This document shows, piece after piece, positions 34,496-43,382 of a stretch of DNA of 64,000 nt. The stretch is from Pedobacter sp. MC2016-14 (lineage in GTDB: Bacteria; Bacteroidota; Bacteroidia; Sphingobacteriales; Sphingobacteriaceae), in NCBI RefSeq assembly GCF_020991475.1, contig NZ_JAJMPA010000003.1:1-64000 (forward strand), given 5' to 3'. The stretch's first letter is position 1. Every line of letters begins with the position of its first letter. The position numbers and the translations under genes were made by a program. The notes beneath the pieces were generated by a model, which saw only the letters and a list, made by a program, of their open reading frames with translations, searched no databases and was not told the DNA's origin.

Positions 34496-35980
34496 ATGGC
34501 TAGAGTTTCGATTATAGGTACCGGGTTTTCAGGTTTATCAGCCGCCTGCTTTGCAGCAAAGGCGGGTCATGATGTAACTGTCTTTGAGAAGAATGCCACC
34601 ATTGGTGGCAGGGCAAGAATGTATGAAGCCGAGGGCTTTAAATTTGATATGGGCCCAAGCTGGTATTGGATGCCTGATGTGTTTGAAGATTTTTTTGCGG
34701 AATTTGGTAAAAAATCAGCTGATTATTATGAACTCATCCAATTGGACCCCGGATTTCAAATGATCTTTAACCCTGCTGATGTGGTAAAGATTCCTGCCAA
34801 TGAAACTGAACTTTACGCTGCTTTTGAAAACATAGAAGCCGGAAGCAGTGTAGCACTAAAGAAGTTTTTAAAGGAAGCGGAAGTAAAATATACCATTGGC
34901 ATGAAGAAGTTTGTGTTTAAGCCTTCTTATTCATGGCTGGAATACATCAATTTTGACATCCTTAAAGGCGCCATGAGTTTACAAATGTTTAGTTCTGTAA
35001 GTTCCAGTGTGCGCAGTTATTTTAAAGATGAACGTTTAATTGCGCTAATGGAGTTTCCTGTGCTTTTTCTTGGTGCTACGGCTGGTAAAATACCGGCACT
35101 CTACACCATGATGAACTATTCTGCATTGGTACAGGGCACCTGGTATCCTAAAGGGGGCATGCATCAGCTCATCACCGCCATGGAAACCCTGGCCCGTTCT
35201 CTCGGAGTTACCATCTATACCAATACCGCAGTTAGCAAAATTGAAGTTAGCGGGGGCAGGGCCACTGCGCTGGAGACTTCAGCCGGACGGGTTGAAACAG
35301 ATGGTGTAATTGCTTCTGCAGATTACCACCATGTAGAGCAGCATCTACTTGAAGCACCTTACCGCAATTACACTGAAAATTATTGGGAGGCTAAAACTTT
35401 TGCCCCTTCCTGCCTCATCTATTACCTTGGCATCAATAAAAAATTAAAAGGGCTATTGCATCACAATTTGTTTTTTGATGCAGACCTTGAGGTCCATGCC
35501 GCAGAAATTTATACCCGTCCAAAATGGCCGGAACATCCTTTGTTTTATACCTGCTGCCCTTCTAAAACCGATGAAACCGTTGCGCCGGAGGGCATGGAGA
35601 ATGTTTTTATACTCATTCCCATCGCAACTGGCCTAACCGATACGGATGCGCTCAGGGAGCGTTATTTTAATGGGGTTATTCAGCGGATGGAAAACTATTG
35701 TGGCGAAAGCTTCGCCGAAAATATCGTTTATAAAAAAACGTATTGCATCAATGATTTTGTAGCAGATTACAATGCTTACAAAGGCAATGCTTACGGTTTG
35801 GCAAATACCCTGCTGCAAACAGCCGTATTAAAGCCCAGTCTAAAAAATAAAAAAGTAGCCAACCTGTTTTATACCGGTCAGCTTACTGTACCGGGGCCAG
35901 GCGTGCCGCCTGCGCTGATTTCGGGACAGGTAGCGGCCAAAGAACTGATTCGTGAACTGACAAAAAAATCTGCCTTATGA
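34496..35980 (+). CDS. crtI: Phytoene desaturase (carotenoid)
   Basis: CrtI uses FAD to introduce double bonds into phytoene, giving lycopene. The 494-residue protein starts with the dinucleotide-binding motif IIGTGFSGLSAACFAAKAG and VFEKNATIGGRARMYE. It also has FDMGPSWYWMPDVFEDFF, YPKGGMHQLITAME and the C-terminal carotenoid oxidoreductase block LFYTGQLTVPGPGVPPALIS. Its stop overlaps the crtB start by four bases (ATGA). It begins the carotenoid operon crtI-crtB-unknown-crtZ. Confidence 0.95.
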   Translation: MARVSIIGTGFSGLSAACFAAKAGHDVTVFEKNATIGGRARMYEAEGFKFDMGPSWYWMPDVFEDFFAEFGKKSADYYELIQLDPGFQMIFNPADVVKIPANETELYAAFENIEAGSSVALKKFLKEAEVKYTIGMKKFVFKPSYSWLEYINFDILKGAMSLQMFSSVSSSVRSYFKDERLIALMEFPVLFLGATAGKIPALYTMMNYSALVQGTWYPKGGMHQLITAMETLARSLGVTIYTNTAVSKIEVSGGRATALETSAGRVETDGVIASADYHHVEQHLLEAPYRNYTENYWEAKTFAPSCLIYYLGINKKLKGLLHHNLFFDADLEVHAAEIYTRPKWPEHPLFYTCCPSKTDETVAPEGMENVFILIPIATGLTDTDALRERYFNGVIQRMENYCGESFAENIVYKKTYCINDFVADYNAYKGNAYGLANTLLQTAVLKPSLKNKKVANLFYTGQLTVPGPGVPPALISGQVAAKELIRELTKKSAL

Positions 35981-36813
35981 AGTTACTATTTGACCGCATT
36001 TCTCAAGCTTCCAGTAAAATTGTAACCACCACCTACAGCACCAGTTTCTCTCTTGGGATCCGCTGTCTGCATAAAAAATTTCATACCCCCATTTATGGGA
36101 TCTATGGTTTTGTACGCCTGGCCGATGAAATTGTAGATTCTTTTCACGAGTATGATAAAGAGACTTTACTCCAGGATTTTAAAGAAGGAACCTATAAAGC
36201 CATCGACCAGAAAATAAGCTTAAATCCTATTTTAAATAGTTTTCAGCACGTGGTAAGGGATTACCAGATAGAAAATGAACTGATTGAGCGCTTTCTGGCC
36301 AGCATGGAGATGGACCTGAACGATAAGCAGCATTCCAGTGGTTCTTACGATGAGTATATTTTAGGCTCTGCCGAAGTGGTAGGTTTAATGTGCCTGCGTG
36401 TATTTTTGGAAAATGACGAGCAACGCTACCAGCATTTAAAACCATTTGCCATGAAACTAGGGGCCGCATTTCAGAAAATCAACTTTCTGCGCGATCTTAA
36501 AAATGATTACGAGGTTTTGGGCAGGGTATATTTTCCTGAACTGGATTTGAGTGTCTTTTCTGAGCAAAGCAAGGCTGCTATTGAAGCGGATATTGAGCTT
36601 GATTTTAACGCTGCCTTGGTAGGCATTAAACAGCTTCCCTGCAGCTCTCGTTTTGGTGTGTATGTAGCTTATGTGTATTACCGCACGCTGTTTAATAAAA
36701 TAAAATCTGTTTCTTCGGCCAAAATTATGGGCGAGCGAATCAGGATTCCGAATACACAAAAAATAAGTTTACTTGCAGGATCGTACTTTAAATACCGATT
36801 GGGATGGCTATAA
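35977..36813 (+). CDS. crtB: Phytoene synthase
   Basis: CrtB condenses two geranylgeranyl diphosphates to phytoene. The 278-residue helical protein has TYSTSFSLGIRCL, the first Asp-rich motif region RLADEIVDSF, YILGSAEVVGLMCLRVF and the second AFQKINFLRDLKNDYEVLGRVYFP (DLKND in place of common DxxxD). The start overlaps crtI by four bases and the end overlaps the next gene by ten, so translation is coupled along the operon. Confidence 0.94.
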   Translation: MKLLFDRISQASSKIVTTTYSTSFSLGIRCLHKKFHTPIYGIYGFVRLADEIVDSFHEYDKETLLQDFKEGTYKAIDQKISLNPILNSFQHVVRDYQIENELIERFLASMEMDLNDKQHSSGSYDEYILGSAEVVGLMCLRVFLENDEQRYQHLKPFAMKLGAAFQKINFLRDLKNDYEVLGRVYFPELDLSVFSEQSKAAIEADIELDFNAALVGIKQLPCSSRFGVYVAYVYYRTLFNKIKSVSSAKIMGERIRIPNTQKISLLAGSYFKYRLGWL

Positions 36814-37277
36814 AATTAGTACTGGTTTGCTGGTTGTGGGTATTTGGCCTGGCCTATGATGATACCGCAGACCTCCGGGTCTACCGTAAACTCATGGAGC
36901 AATCGGTGGAGGATAGCAAGGTGGCTACGCAGTTTTACGAAAAGCTTAAGACTGTAAAAGACGATGGTTTGCCTGTGGTCATGGGTTTTAAGGCGATGTC
37001 GGAATTTCTGATGTGTAAACATCTGGTAAATCCTTTATCCAGGTTGTCGCATTTTAAAAATGGAAGGAAACTCCTGGAAGAAGCGATTGCGAAATCTGAA
37101 GATAACCCTGAACTTATCTTTTTTAGGTACACTACGCAATTAAACTGCCCTTCAATTTTAAATTATAATGGCAATCTGGCCTCAGATAAAGCGTTCTTGT
37201 TACAATGGCTAAATAAAAACGCATCAGATGAGGACCTCTACAAAAGAATTAAAACTTTTATGGCAAAGCGCCGCTAA
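36804..37277 (+). CDS. Conserved unknown protein of carotenoid operon
   Basis: This 157-residue protein has a short hydrophobic N-terminus (MAIKLVLVCWLWVFGLAYD) that may be a signal peptide. A helical region follows with YRKLMEQSVEDSKVATQFYE, MGFKAMSEFLMCKHLVNPLS and FRYTTQLNCPSILNYNGN. I do not recognise a named family, but proteins of this kind recur beside crtB/crtZ in Bacteroidota. It overlaps crtB by ten bases and precedes crtZ by 23, which points to a role linked to carotenoid synthesis or placement in the membrane; that is inference. Confidence 0.8.
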   Translation: MAIKLVLVCWLWVFGLAYDDTADLRVYRKLMEQSVEDSKVATQFYEKLKTVKDDGLPVVMGFKAMSEFLMCKHLVNPLSRLSHFKNGRKLLEEAIAKSEDNPELIFFRYTTQLNCPSILNYNGNLASDKAFLLQWLNKNASDEDLYKRIKTFMAKRR

Positions 37278-37300
37278 ATGGCTTTAACTTTACACTGAAA

Positions 37301-37771
37301 ATGATACATGTACTCAGCAACATCGGGATTGTGGTGTTAACCTTCTGTTTAATGGAATGTGTAACCTGGCTCACCCATAAATACATTATGCATGGGCTGC
37401 TATGGATATTGCATGACGACCATCACAATAAAACTGCCCATTTTTTTGAAAAGAACGATTACTTTTTTGTGATTTTTGCTACTATATCCATGTGCTTTTA
37501 TTTTGTGGGCACCTTTGTAGCCGATTTTGGTTTTATGTTTTACATTGGCATAGGCATTACGCTGTATGGCTTTGCGTATTTTATGGTGCATGATATTTTG
37601 ATTCATCAGCGCTTTAAATTCTTTTCGCGCACCAATAACTTTTATTTTAGGGCGCTGCGGAAAGCACACAAAATGCACCATAAACATTTGGGTAAGGAAC
37701 AGGGCGAATGCTTTGGTATGTTGTATGTGCCCATGAAGTATTTTAGGGAAGCCTGGCGGACTAAAAAATAA
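37301..37771 (+). CDS. crtZ: Beta-carotene hydroxylase (fatty acid hydroxylase superfamily)
   Basis: This di-iron membrane enzyme adds hydroxyl groups to beta-ionone rings, making zeaxanthin. The 156-residue protein has four membrane-spanning stretches and the expected His clusters: HKYIMH (His26/His31), HDDHH (38-42), HDILIH and HKMHHKH. No lycopene cyclase is encoded nearby, yet the enzyme needs cyclised substrate, so a cyclase must lie elsewhere. The stop codon is inside the left arm of a large palindromic element (37763-37852). Confidence 0.93.
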   Translation: MIHVLSNIGIVVLTFCLMECVTWLTHKYIMHGLLWILHDDHHNKTAHFFEKNDYFFVIFATISMCFYFVGTFVADFGFMFYIGIGITLYGFAYFMVHDILIHQRFKFFSRTNNFYFRALRKAHKMHHKHLGKEQGECFGMLYVPMKYFREAWRTKK

Positions 37772-37852
37772 AACATACTGTCGCCTCCTCAAAATTCTTG
37801 CCCTGAAAAAGGGCGAATTTCGCATGTCGGCTCGTAGTATGTTTTATTTTTT
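37763..37852. repeat. 90-base palindromic element at the crtZ stop
   Basis: A perfect 17-bp inverted repeat (37763-37779 with 37836-37852, arms AAAAAATAAAACATACT and its complement) encloses a smaller nested hairpin, AAATTC-TT-GCCC with GGGC-GAATTT (about 37792-37819). The right arm ends in six T, so it can work as a crtZ terminator, but its size and layered symmetry resemble a small mobile or REP-like element. The left arm includes the crtZ stop codon. Confidence 0.7.
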
Positions 37853-37950
37853 GAGCAGATGCTGCTTCCGGTATGTAGCATACTTTCATGGGGCGGTGTG
37901 GTTTTCCGGCTGGGTGTTTAGTGTATCTTATTTTAAGCCTACATTTTAGG

Positions 37951-38062
37951 CTGCCTAGTGTGGGTTGTTTAGCTTCTTCCAGTGAATGTTTTAGCACAAT
38001 TTCATGCTGCGTAGTGTGGGTTATTTAGCTTCTTCCAGCGATTGGTTTAGCACAATTTCATG
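37951..38062. repeat. Two tandem 56-base repeats
   Basis: Copies at 37951-38006 and 38007-38062 differ at five of 56 positions. Both read from CTGC(C/G)TAGTGTGGGTT to TTTAGCACAATTTCATG. A third copy seems to begin with CCGCA at 38063 but stops. No coding frame runs through. Together with the palindrome this fills the 370-base gap between crtZ and mqnE; 37853-37950 shows no other feature. Confidence 0.8.
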
Positions 38063-38142
38063 CCGCATTTGGCATTTCTTTGACTTTATAAAAACACAAC
38101 AAAGGTGATTTTAACTTACTTTTGTGCATAATCAATTCATCG

Positions 38143-39336
38143 ATGACCACTACTGCAAAACTAACTTTCTTGCTCAATGATCCGGATTTACCGGCACCGC
38201 TTAAAGTTATTGCCCAAAAAGTTCAGCAAAAAGAAAGAATTTCATTTGACGAAGGCGTTTATTTATACGAACATGCCGAACTAGGCTATTTGGGCACCTT
38301 AGCCAATTACATCAGGGAAGAAAGACACGGAGACCGTACTTATTTTAACCGCAACTTCCATATTGAACCTACCAACGTTTGCGTTTACAGCTGTAATTTC
38401 TGCTCGTATTCCCGTTTAATCAAAAATAAGGAAGATGGCTGGGAAATGAGTGTGGATGGCATGATAGACATCCTGAAAAAATACGATAAAGAGCCGGTAA
38501 CTGAAGTACACATTACAGGCGGGGTAGTGCCAAAGCAGAACCTGGATTTCTACGCTGATTTTTTCAGGAAAGCTAAAGCACATCGTCCTGATCTTCACAT
38601 TAAAGCGTTAACTCCGGTAGAGTATTACTACATCTTTAAAAAGGCTAAATTAAGTCATTACGAAGGCATGAAATACATGCATGAGGCAGGTCTTGATTCT
38701 ATGCCCGGAGGCGGAGCAGAGATTTTTCATCCAGAAGTAAGGGAAAAGATAGCACACGATAAATGTAATGCAGCGCAGTGGCTAGACATTCATGAGCAGG
38801 CGCATAAACTGGGCATGAGAAGTAATGCAACCATGTTATATGGCCACATCGAAGAATTTTGGCACCGTGTAGACCACATGGAGCGCTTACGCCAGCTGCA
38901 GGATAAAACCGGCGGCTTCCAGGCTTTTATTCCCTTAAAGTTCAGAAACCAGAACAACCAAATGGACCATGTGCCGGAAGTGTCTGTAGTGGAAGATTTG
39001 CGGAATTACGCCATCGCCAGGATTTATATGGATAACTTCGATCACATCAAAGCCTATTGGGCCATGATCAGCAGGCAGACTGCGCAGCTGTCCCTTAATT
39101 TTGGGGTAGATGATATTGACGGTACACTGGATGATACCACCAAGATTTATTCTATGGCGGGGGCAGAAGAGCAGACACCTGGAATGAGCACGCAAGAGTT
39201 GGTAAACCTCATTAAACAGGTAAACCGAAAACCTATAGAAAGAGATACTTTATACAACGTAGTAACCGATTATACAGCTTTTGTATTTGAGGATGAAGTT
39301 AAACCTCAGTTTTACAAATTGCCAGTAATCAACTAA
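38143..39336 (+). CDS. mqnE: Aminofutalosine synthase (radical SAM)
   Basis: MqnE is a radical SAM enzyme of the futalosine route to menaquinone; it joins chorismate-derived carboxyvinyl-benzoate with SAM to form aminofutalosine. The 397-residue protein binds its [4Fe-4S] cluster through C80-x3-C84-x2-C87 (CVYSCNFC). It also has EVHITGGVVPKQNLDFYAD, GLDSMPGGGAEIFHP and ISRQTAQLSLNFGVDDIDGT. The ATG at 38143 is chosen; a TACTTTTG -7 box (38117-38124) rules out much longer forms. A phosphatase-like gene and mqnA follow with tight spacing. Confidence 0.94.
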   Translation: MTTTAKLTFLLNDPDLPAPLKVIAQKVQQKERISFDEGVYLYEHAELGYLGTLANYIREERHGDRTYFNRNFHIEPTNVCVYSCNFCSYSRLIKNKEDGWEMSVDGMIDILKKYDKEPVTEVHITGGVVPKQNLDFYADFFRKAKAHRPDLHIKALTPVEYYYIFKKAKLSHYEGMKYMHEAGLDSMPGGGAEIFHPEVREKIAHDKCNAAQWLDIHEQAHKLGMRSNATMLYGHIEEFWHRVDHMERLRQLQDKTGGFQAFIPLKFRNQNNQMDHVPEVSVVEDLRNYAIARIYMDNFDHIKAYWAMISRQTAQLSLNFGVDDIDGTLDDTTKIYSMAGAEEQTPGMSTQELVNLIKQVNRKPIERDTLYNVVTDYTAFVFEDEVKPQFYKLPVIN

Positions 39337-39959
39337 TGGATAAAGAGTTATATATTATAAGACACGGAGAAACAGAATTAAACAGACAGGGTATTGTACA
39401 AGGCAGGGGAATTAACAGTGACCTTAACGATACGGGCCGGGCGCAGGCCGAAGCCTTTTACCAGATGTACAAGGATGTTCCCTTTCAAAAAATTTATACC
39501 TCCAGTTTAAAACGTACCCATCAAACGGTTCGCCGCTTTATTGAATCTGGTTTACCCTGGGAACAGCTGTCTGGTCTGGACGAGCTGGCCTGGGGAGAAT
39601 GGGAAGGCCAGCCGACCTCTGAAAATGCACTGGCAATTTTTAGAGGACTGGTAGAACAATGGCAACATGGCTATTACGATGCCAAGTTTGCCGGAGGGGG
39701 CGAAAGTCCGAATGAGGTAGCCATCAGGTTAAAAGAAGCTGTAGCGCATATCCTGAGCCATACAGAAGAAAAACTGGTATTGGTTTGTATGCATGGAAGG
39801 GCCATGCGCCTCTTGCTTTGCATCCTTACCGGAAAGCCTTTTTCTGACATGGGTTTTTTCCCGCATCAAAATACCACGCTATATAAAATTGCCTTAAATG
39901 GCGATGAATTTAGTGTGATAGATTTTAACAATACCGATCATTTACAGGAGATAAAATAA
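39336..39959 (+). CDS. Histidine phosphatase-family protein
   Basis: This 207-residue protein belongs to the phosphoglycerate mutase-like (histidine phosphatase) superfamily. The N-terminal IIRHGETELNRQGIVQGRG holds the catalytic His; a second basic/His site is in LVCMHGRAMRLLL. SSLKRTHQT and LDELAWGEWEGQ are also typical. Its start overlaps the mqnE stop by one base and mqnA starts three bases after it, so it is embedded in the menaquinone operon. The substrate is unknown; placement suggests a pathway phosphate ester or a housekeeping passenger. Confidence 0.9.
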   Translation: MDKELYIIRHGETELNRQGIVQGRGINSDLNDTGRAQAEAFYQMYKDVPFQKIYTSSLKRTHQTVRRFIESGLPWEQLSGLDELAWGEWEGQPTSENALAIFRGLVEQWQHGYYDAKFAGGGESPNEVAIRLKEAVAHILSHTEEKLVLVCMHGRAMRLLLCILTGKPFSDMGFFPHQNTTLYKIALNGDEFSVIDFNNTDHLQEIK

Positions 39960-39961
39960 TT

Positions 39962-40687
39962 TTGAATAAGCTAAAAATATCGGCAGTAAGCTATACCAAT
40001 ACCAAACCTTTTCTTTATGGCATTGAACGTTCTGAGGTCATCAATCAAATAGACTTGAGCTTAGATATCCCTTCAGATTGTGCTGCTAAATTAATTGATG
40101 GACAGGTTGATATCGGTTTGATTCCTGTTGCAGCTTTTCCGCAGGTGCCCAATGGCAGGATCATTGCAGATTATTGCATCGGCTCCGTTGGAGCGGTAAA
40201 TTCTGTGTTCATCTTTAGTGCCGTTCCGGTTAATGAAATAAAAACCCTCAGGTTAGATGCCCAATCACGTACCTCTAACAATCTGGCCAGGGTGTTGCTT
40301 AAGTTTTTCTGGAAACAGGAAGTACAGTTAACTACTGACCCGGATGCACAAACAGATGCCATTGTGTTGATTGGCGACCGTACCTTCGGAAAAAAGGACA
40401 GTTACGCGTATGCCTTTGATCTTGGAGAGGAGTGGATGAACTTTACAGGTTTGCCTTTTTTATACGCCGCATGGATTGCCAATAAGGATATTCCGGATTC
40501 TTTTATTGCTGAGTTTAATAAAGCCTTAAAATTTGGGCTTGACCACCGTAAAGAAGTACTGAAAAGCCTTCCTGCACATCCCGAATTTGATGTAGATGAT
40601 TACCTGATGCATAAGCTGGATTTTGAGCTTACTGAAGCCAAAAGAACGGCCATGAACTTGTTTCTTGGCTACATTGCACAATTGTAA
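39962..40687 (+). CDS. mqnA: Chorismate dehydratase
   Basis: MqnA dehydrates chorismate to 3-[(1-carboxyvinyl)oxy]benzoate, the first step of futalosine menaquinone synthesis. The 241-residue periplasmic-binding-protein-like fold has KISAVSYTNTKPFLYGIE, SLDIPSDCAAKLIDGQVDIGLIPVAA, the switch region CIGSVGAVNSVFIFS and DLGEEWMNFTGLPFLYAAW. Translation appears to start at a TTG (39962). It ends the mqnE-phosphatase-mqnA group; the other mqn genes are elsewhere. Confidence 0.93.
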   Translation: MNKLKISAVSYTNTKPFLYGIERSEVINQIDLSLDIPSDCAAKLIDGQVDIGLIPVAAFPQVPNGRIIADYCIGSVGAVNSVFIFSAVPVNEIKTLRLDAQSRTSNNLARVLLKFFWKQEVQLTTDPDAQTDAIVLIGDRTFGKKDSYAYAFDLGEEWMNFTGLPFLYAAWIANKDIPDSFIAEFNKALKFGLDHRKEVLKSLPAHPEFDVDDYLMHKLDFELTEAKRTAMNLFLGYIAQL

Positions 40688-40765
40688 AAGCCGCTTTTTA
40701 TTTCAAAAAAATACCAACGCTAAATTTCTAGGTAGTATCTTTACGATTTTGTAAACACAATCATT

Positions 40766-43378
40766 TTGGCCAAAGATACGACTAAAGAAACACCGTTAAT
40801 GCAACAATACAATGCCATCAAAGCAAAGTATCCGGGTGCACTATTGTTATTCAGAGTAGGAGATTTTTATGAAACTTTTGGAGAAGACGCTGTAAAAACA
40901 GCAGGTATTCTGGGCATTGTGCTCACCAGAAGGGGTACTGGTCCAAATGGCGGGGCCTTAGAGCTGGCCGGTTTTCCGCATCATTCTTTAGAAAACTATT
41001 TATCTAAGTTGGTTAGGGCCGGACAAAGGGTGGCCATTTGCGATCAACTGGAAGATCCTAAAGCAACCAAGACCATTGTAAAAAGAGGGGTAACGGAACT
41101 GGTTACACCGGGCGTGGCTTATAACGATAACATCCTGAGCCAAAAATCAAACAACTACCTTGCTGCGGTTTATTTTGATAAAAACCAGCTTGGCGTGGCC
41201 TTTCTGGACATCTCTACAGGAGAGTTTTTGGTGGCCCAGGGCAATACAGAATACATAGATAAACTATTACAGGGTTTTAAACCTACAGAAGTTGTTTTCC
41301 AAAAAAGCCGGCGCAAGGACTTTTTTGAGCAGTTTGGCGATAAGTTTTACACCTATCAGCTGGATGAATGGGCATTTGCCAATGATTATGCCACTGAAAT
41401 TTTAACCAAACATTTTGAAGTTACGTCCTTAAAAGGCTTCGGTATCGATAAAATCCAGGCCGGTATTGTTGCTGCCGGGGTAGTGTTGCATTACCTCAAT
41501 GAAACTGAACACCGCAATTTGAAGCACATCTCTTCTATTTCCAGACTGGAAGAGGATAAATACATGTGGCTGGACCGCTTTACCATCCGCAACCTGGAAC
41601 TGGTTAGCTCTGCCAATGAAAACGCAGTAACCCTGTTTGATGTACTGGACCAAACTTCTACCCCTATGGGTGCCAGGATGCTCCACAAGTGGATCATTAT
41701 GCCCTTAAAGGAATTAAAGCCTATACAAGAACGCCTGGGTATGGTAGATTTCTTTGTAAAGCACGATGCTTTATTGCAGGAGTTTTTAGGCCACATTAAA
41801 CAAATTGGCGATCTGGAAAGGCTGATTTCTAAAGTGGGCCTTCAAAAGGTGGGACCGAGGGAGCTTTGCCAGCTTAAAAAATCGCTCTACCACATAGAAG
41901 CTGTACAGCAGCTGGCCAAAAAATCCAATAATCCATTTTTAATTGCCCTGGCAGATCAGCTGAACCCTTGCTTGTCCATCCGCGAAAAACTGGAGCGTGA
42001 ATTACAGCAAGATCCTCCTGCTTTACTGATTAAAGGAAACGTGATCAGCGACGGGATAGACGAAGAGCTGGATAAATTGCGCAAAATCTCTTATGGCGGC
42101 AAAGATTACCTGATCGAAATTCAAAAAAGGGAAGCTTTAGCTACGGGTATTCCGTCGCTTAAAATCGCTTTCAACAATGTTTTTGGCTATTACCTGGAGG
42201 TTACACACACGCATAAAGATAAAGTTCCGGCAGAATGGTTGCGCAAGCAGACGCTGGTAAATGCCGAGCGTTACATTACACCAGAATTAAAGGAGTACGA
42301 AGAACAAATATTAGGTGCCGAAGAGAAGATACAGCAAATTGAAGTGCGCATGTATACAGAGTTGATGTACCAGGTTTCTACCTATATTAAGCCCATTCAG
42401 CTCAATGCACACCTCATTGCTAAACTGGATGTATTGCTGTGCTTTGCACAACTTGCGGTCAGCAATCATTACGCAAAGCCAGAACTGAATAAACAGCGCG
42501 TGCTGGACATTAAAGGTGGCAGGCACCCGGTTATCGAAAAAAGATTGCCTGTTGGCGATGAATACATCACCAATGATGTATTCCTGGATAACGATACACA
42601 GCAAATCATCATCATTACCGGACCCAACATGTCGGGTAAATCGGCCATACTACGGCAAACAGGCCTAATTGTGCTCATGGCGCAAATGGGTTGTTTTGTA
42701 CCGGCCAAGGCCGCTACTATTGGTCTGGTAGATAAGATTTTTACCCGTGTGGGTGCCTCAGATAACCTGTCATCCGGAGAGAGTACCTTCATGGTAGAAA
42801 TGAACGAGACGGCAAGTATCCTCAACAACATCTCTGACAACAGTTTAATTTTACTGGATGAAATTGGTCGGGGTACCAGCACTTACGATGGAATTTCCAT
42901 TGCCTGGGCCATTGCAGAATTTTTGCACACGCATCCTACCGCAAGGCCTAAAACCTTGTTTGCCACCCATTACCATGAGCTTAATGAGCTGGCCAGCACC
43001 ATGAACAGGATTAAGAACTTTAATGTTTCTATTAAAGAGACGGCTACCAAAGTCATCTTTTTAAGAAAGCTGATTCCCGGTGGCAGCGAGCACAGTTTCG
43101 GGATCCATGTGGCTAAAATGGCCGGTATGCCGCCAAAACTCATCAACCGCGCCAATGAGATTTTAAAGAAACTGGAAATTGACAGAACAGAGGGGCAAAG
43201 CATTAAAGACAGCATTAAAAAGGTGCAAAATCAGGCTTATCAGCTCCATATGTTTTCTGTAGATGATCCGATCCTGGTTAAAATCCGCGATATGCTCAAT
43301 AACCTGGATGTAAATGTACTCACCCCGGTAGAGGCCCTGCTTAAACTGGACGAGATTCAACGTTTAACTAAACAATAG
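40766..43378 (+). CDS. mutS: DNA mismatch repair protein MutS
   Basis: MutS recognises mismatches and starts repair. The 870-residue protein has the mismatch-binding FYE motif (Phe34-Tyr35-Glu36 in RVGDFYETFGEDA), connector and lever domains, then the ATPase domain with Walker A GPNMSGKS near residue 619, LSSGESTFMVEMNE, Walker B LILLDEIGRGTSTYDG and ATHYHEL. This is full length for MutS1. Start is TTG at 40766. A TATCTTTA sequence at 40736-40743 is close to the -7 consensus. Confidence 0.97.
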   Translation: MAKDTTKETPLMQQYNAIKAKYPGALLLFRVGDFYETFGEDAVKTAGILGIVLTRRGTGPNGGALELAGFPHHSLENYLSKLVRAGQRVAICDQLEDPKATKTIVKRGVTELVTPGVAYNDNILSQKSNNYLAAVYFDKNQLGVAFLDISTGEFLVAQGNTEYIDKLLQGFKPTEVVFQKSRRKDFFEQFGDKFYTYQLDEWAFANDYATEILTKHFEVTSLKGFGIDKIQAGIVAAGVVLHYLNETEHRNLKHISSISRLEEDKYMWLDRFTIRNLELVSSANENAVTLFDVLDQTSTPMGARMLHKWIIMPLKELKPIQERLGMVDFFVKHDALLQEFLGHIKQIGDLERLISKVGLQKVGPRELCQLKKSLYHIEAVQQLAKKSNNPFLIALADQLNPCLSIREKLERELQQDPPALLIKGNVISDGIDEELDKLRKISYGGKDYLIEIQKREALATGIPSLKIAFNNVFGYYLEVTHTHKDKVPAEWLRKQTLVNAERYITPELKEYEEQILGAEEKIQQIEVRMYTELMYQVSTYIKPIQLNAHLIAKLDVLLCFAQLAVSNHYAKPELNKQRVLDIKGGRHPVIEKRLPVGDEYITNDVFLDNDTQQIIIITGPNMSGKSAILRQTGLIVLMAQMGCFVPAKAATIGLVDKIFTRVGASDNLSSGESTFMVEMNETASILNNISDNSLILLDEIGRGTSTYDGISIAWAIAEFLHTHPTARPKTLFATHYHELNELASTMNRIKNFNVSIKETATKVIFLRKLIPGGSEHSFGIHVAKMAGMPPKLINRANEILKKLEIDRTEGQSIKDSIKKVQNQAYQLHMFSVDDPILVKIRDMLNNLDVNVLTPVEALLKLDEIQRLTKQ

Positions 43379-43382
43379 ACCT

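Noticed and set aside
37400..37825. 141-codon minus-strand frame opposite crtZ
   Set aside because: It mirrors the His-rich crtZ gene and has no family pattern; crtZ motifs are complete.
37951..38062. CRISPR or insertion-sequence ends
   Set aside because: Only two direct head-to-tail copies exist, without spacers, inverted ends or a transposase.
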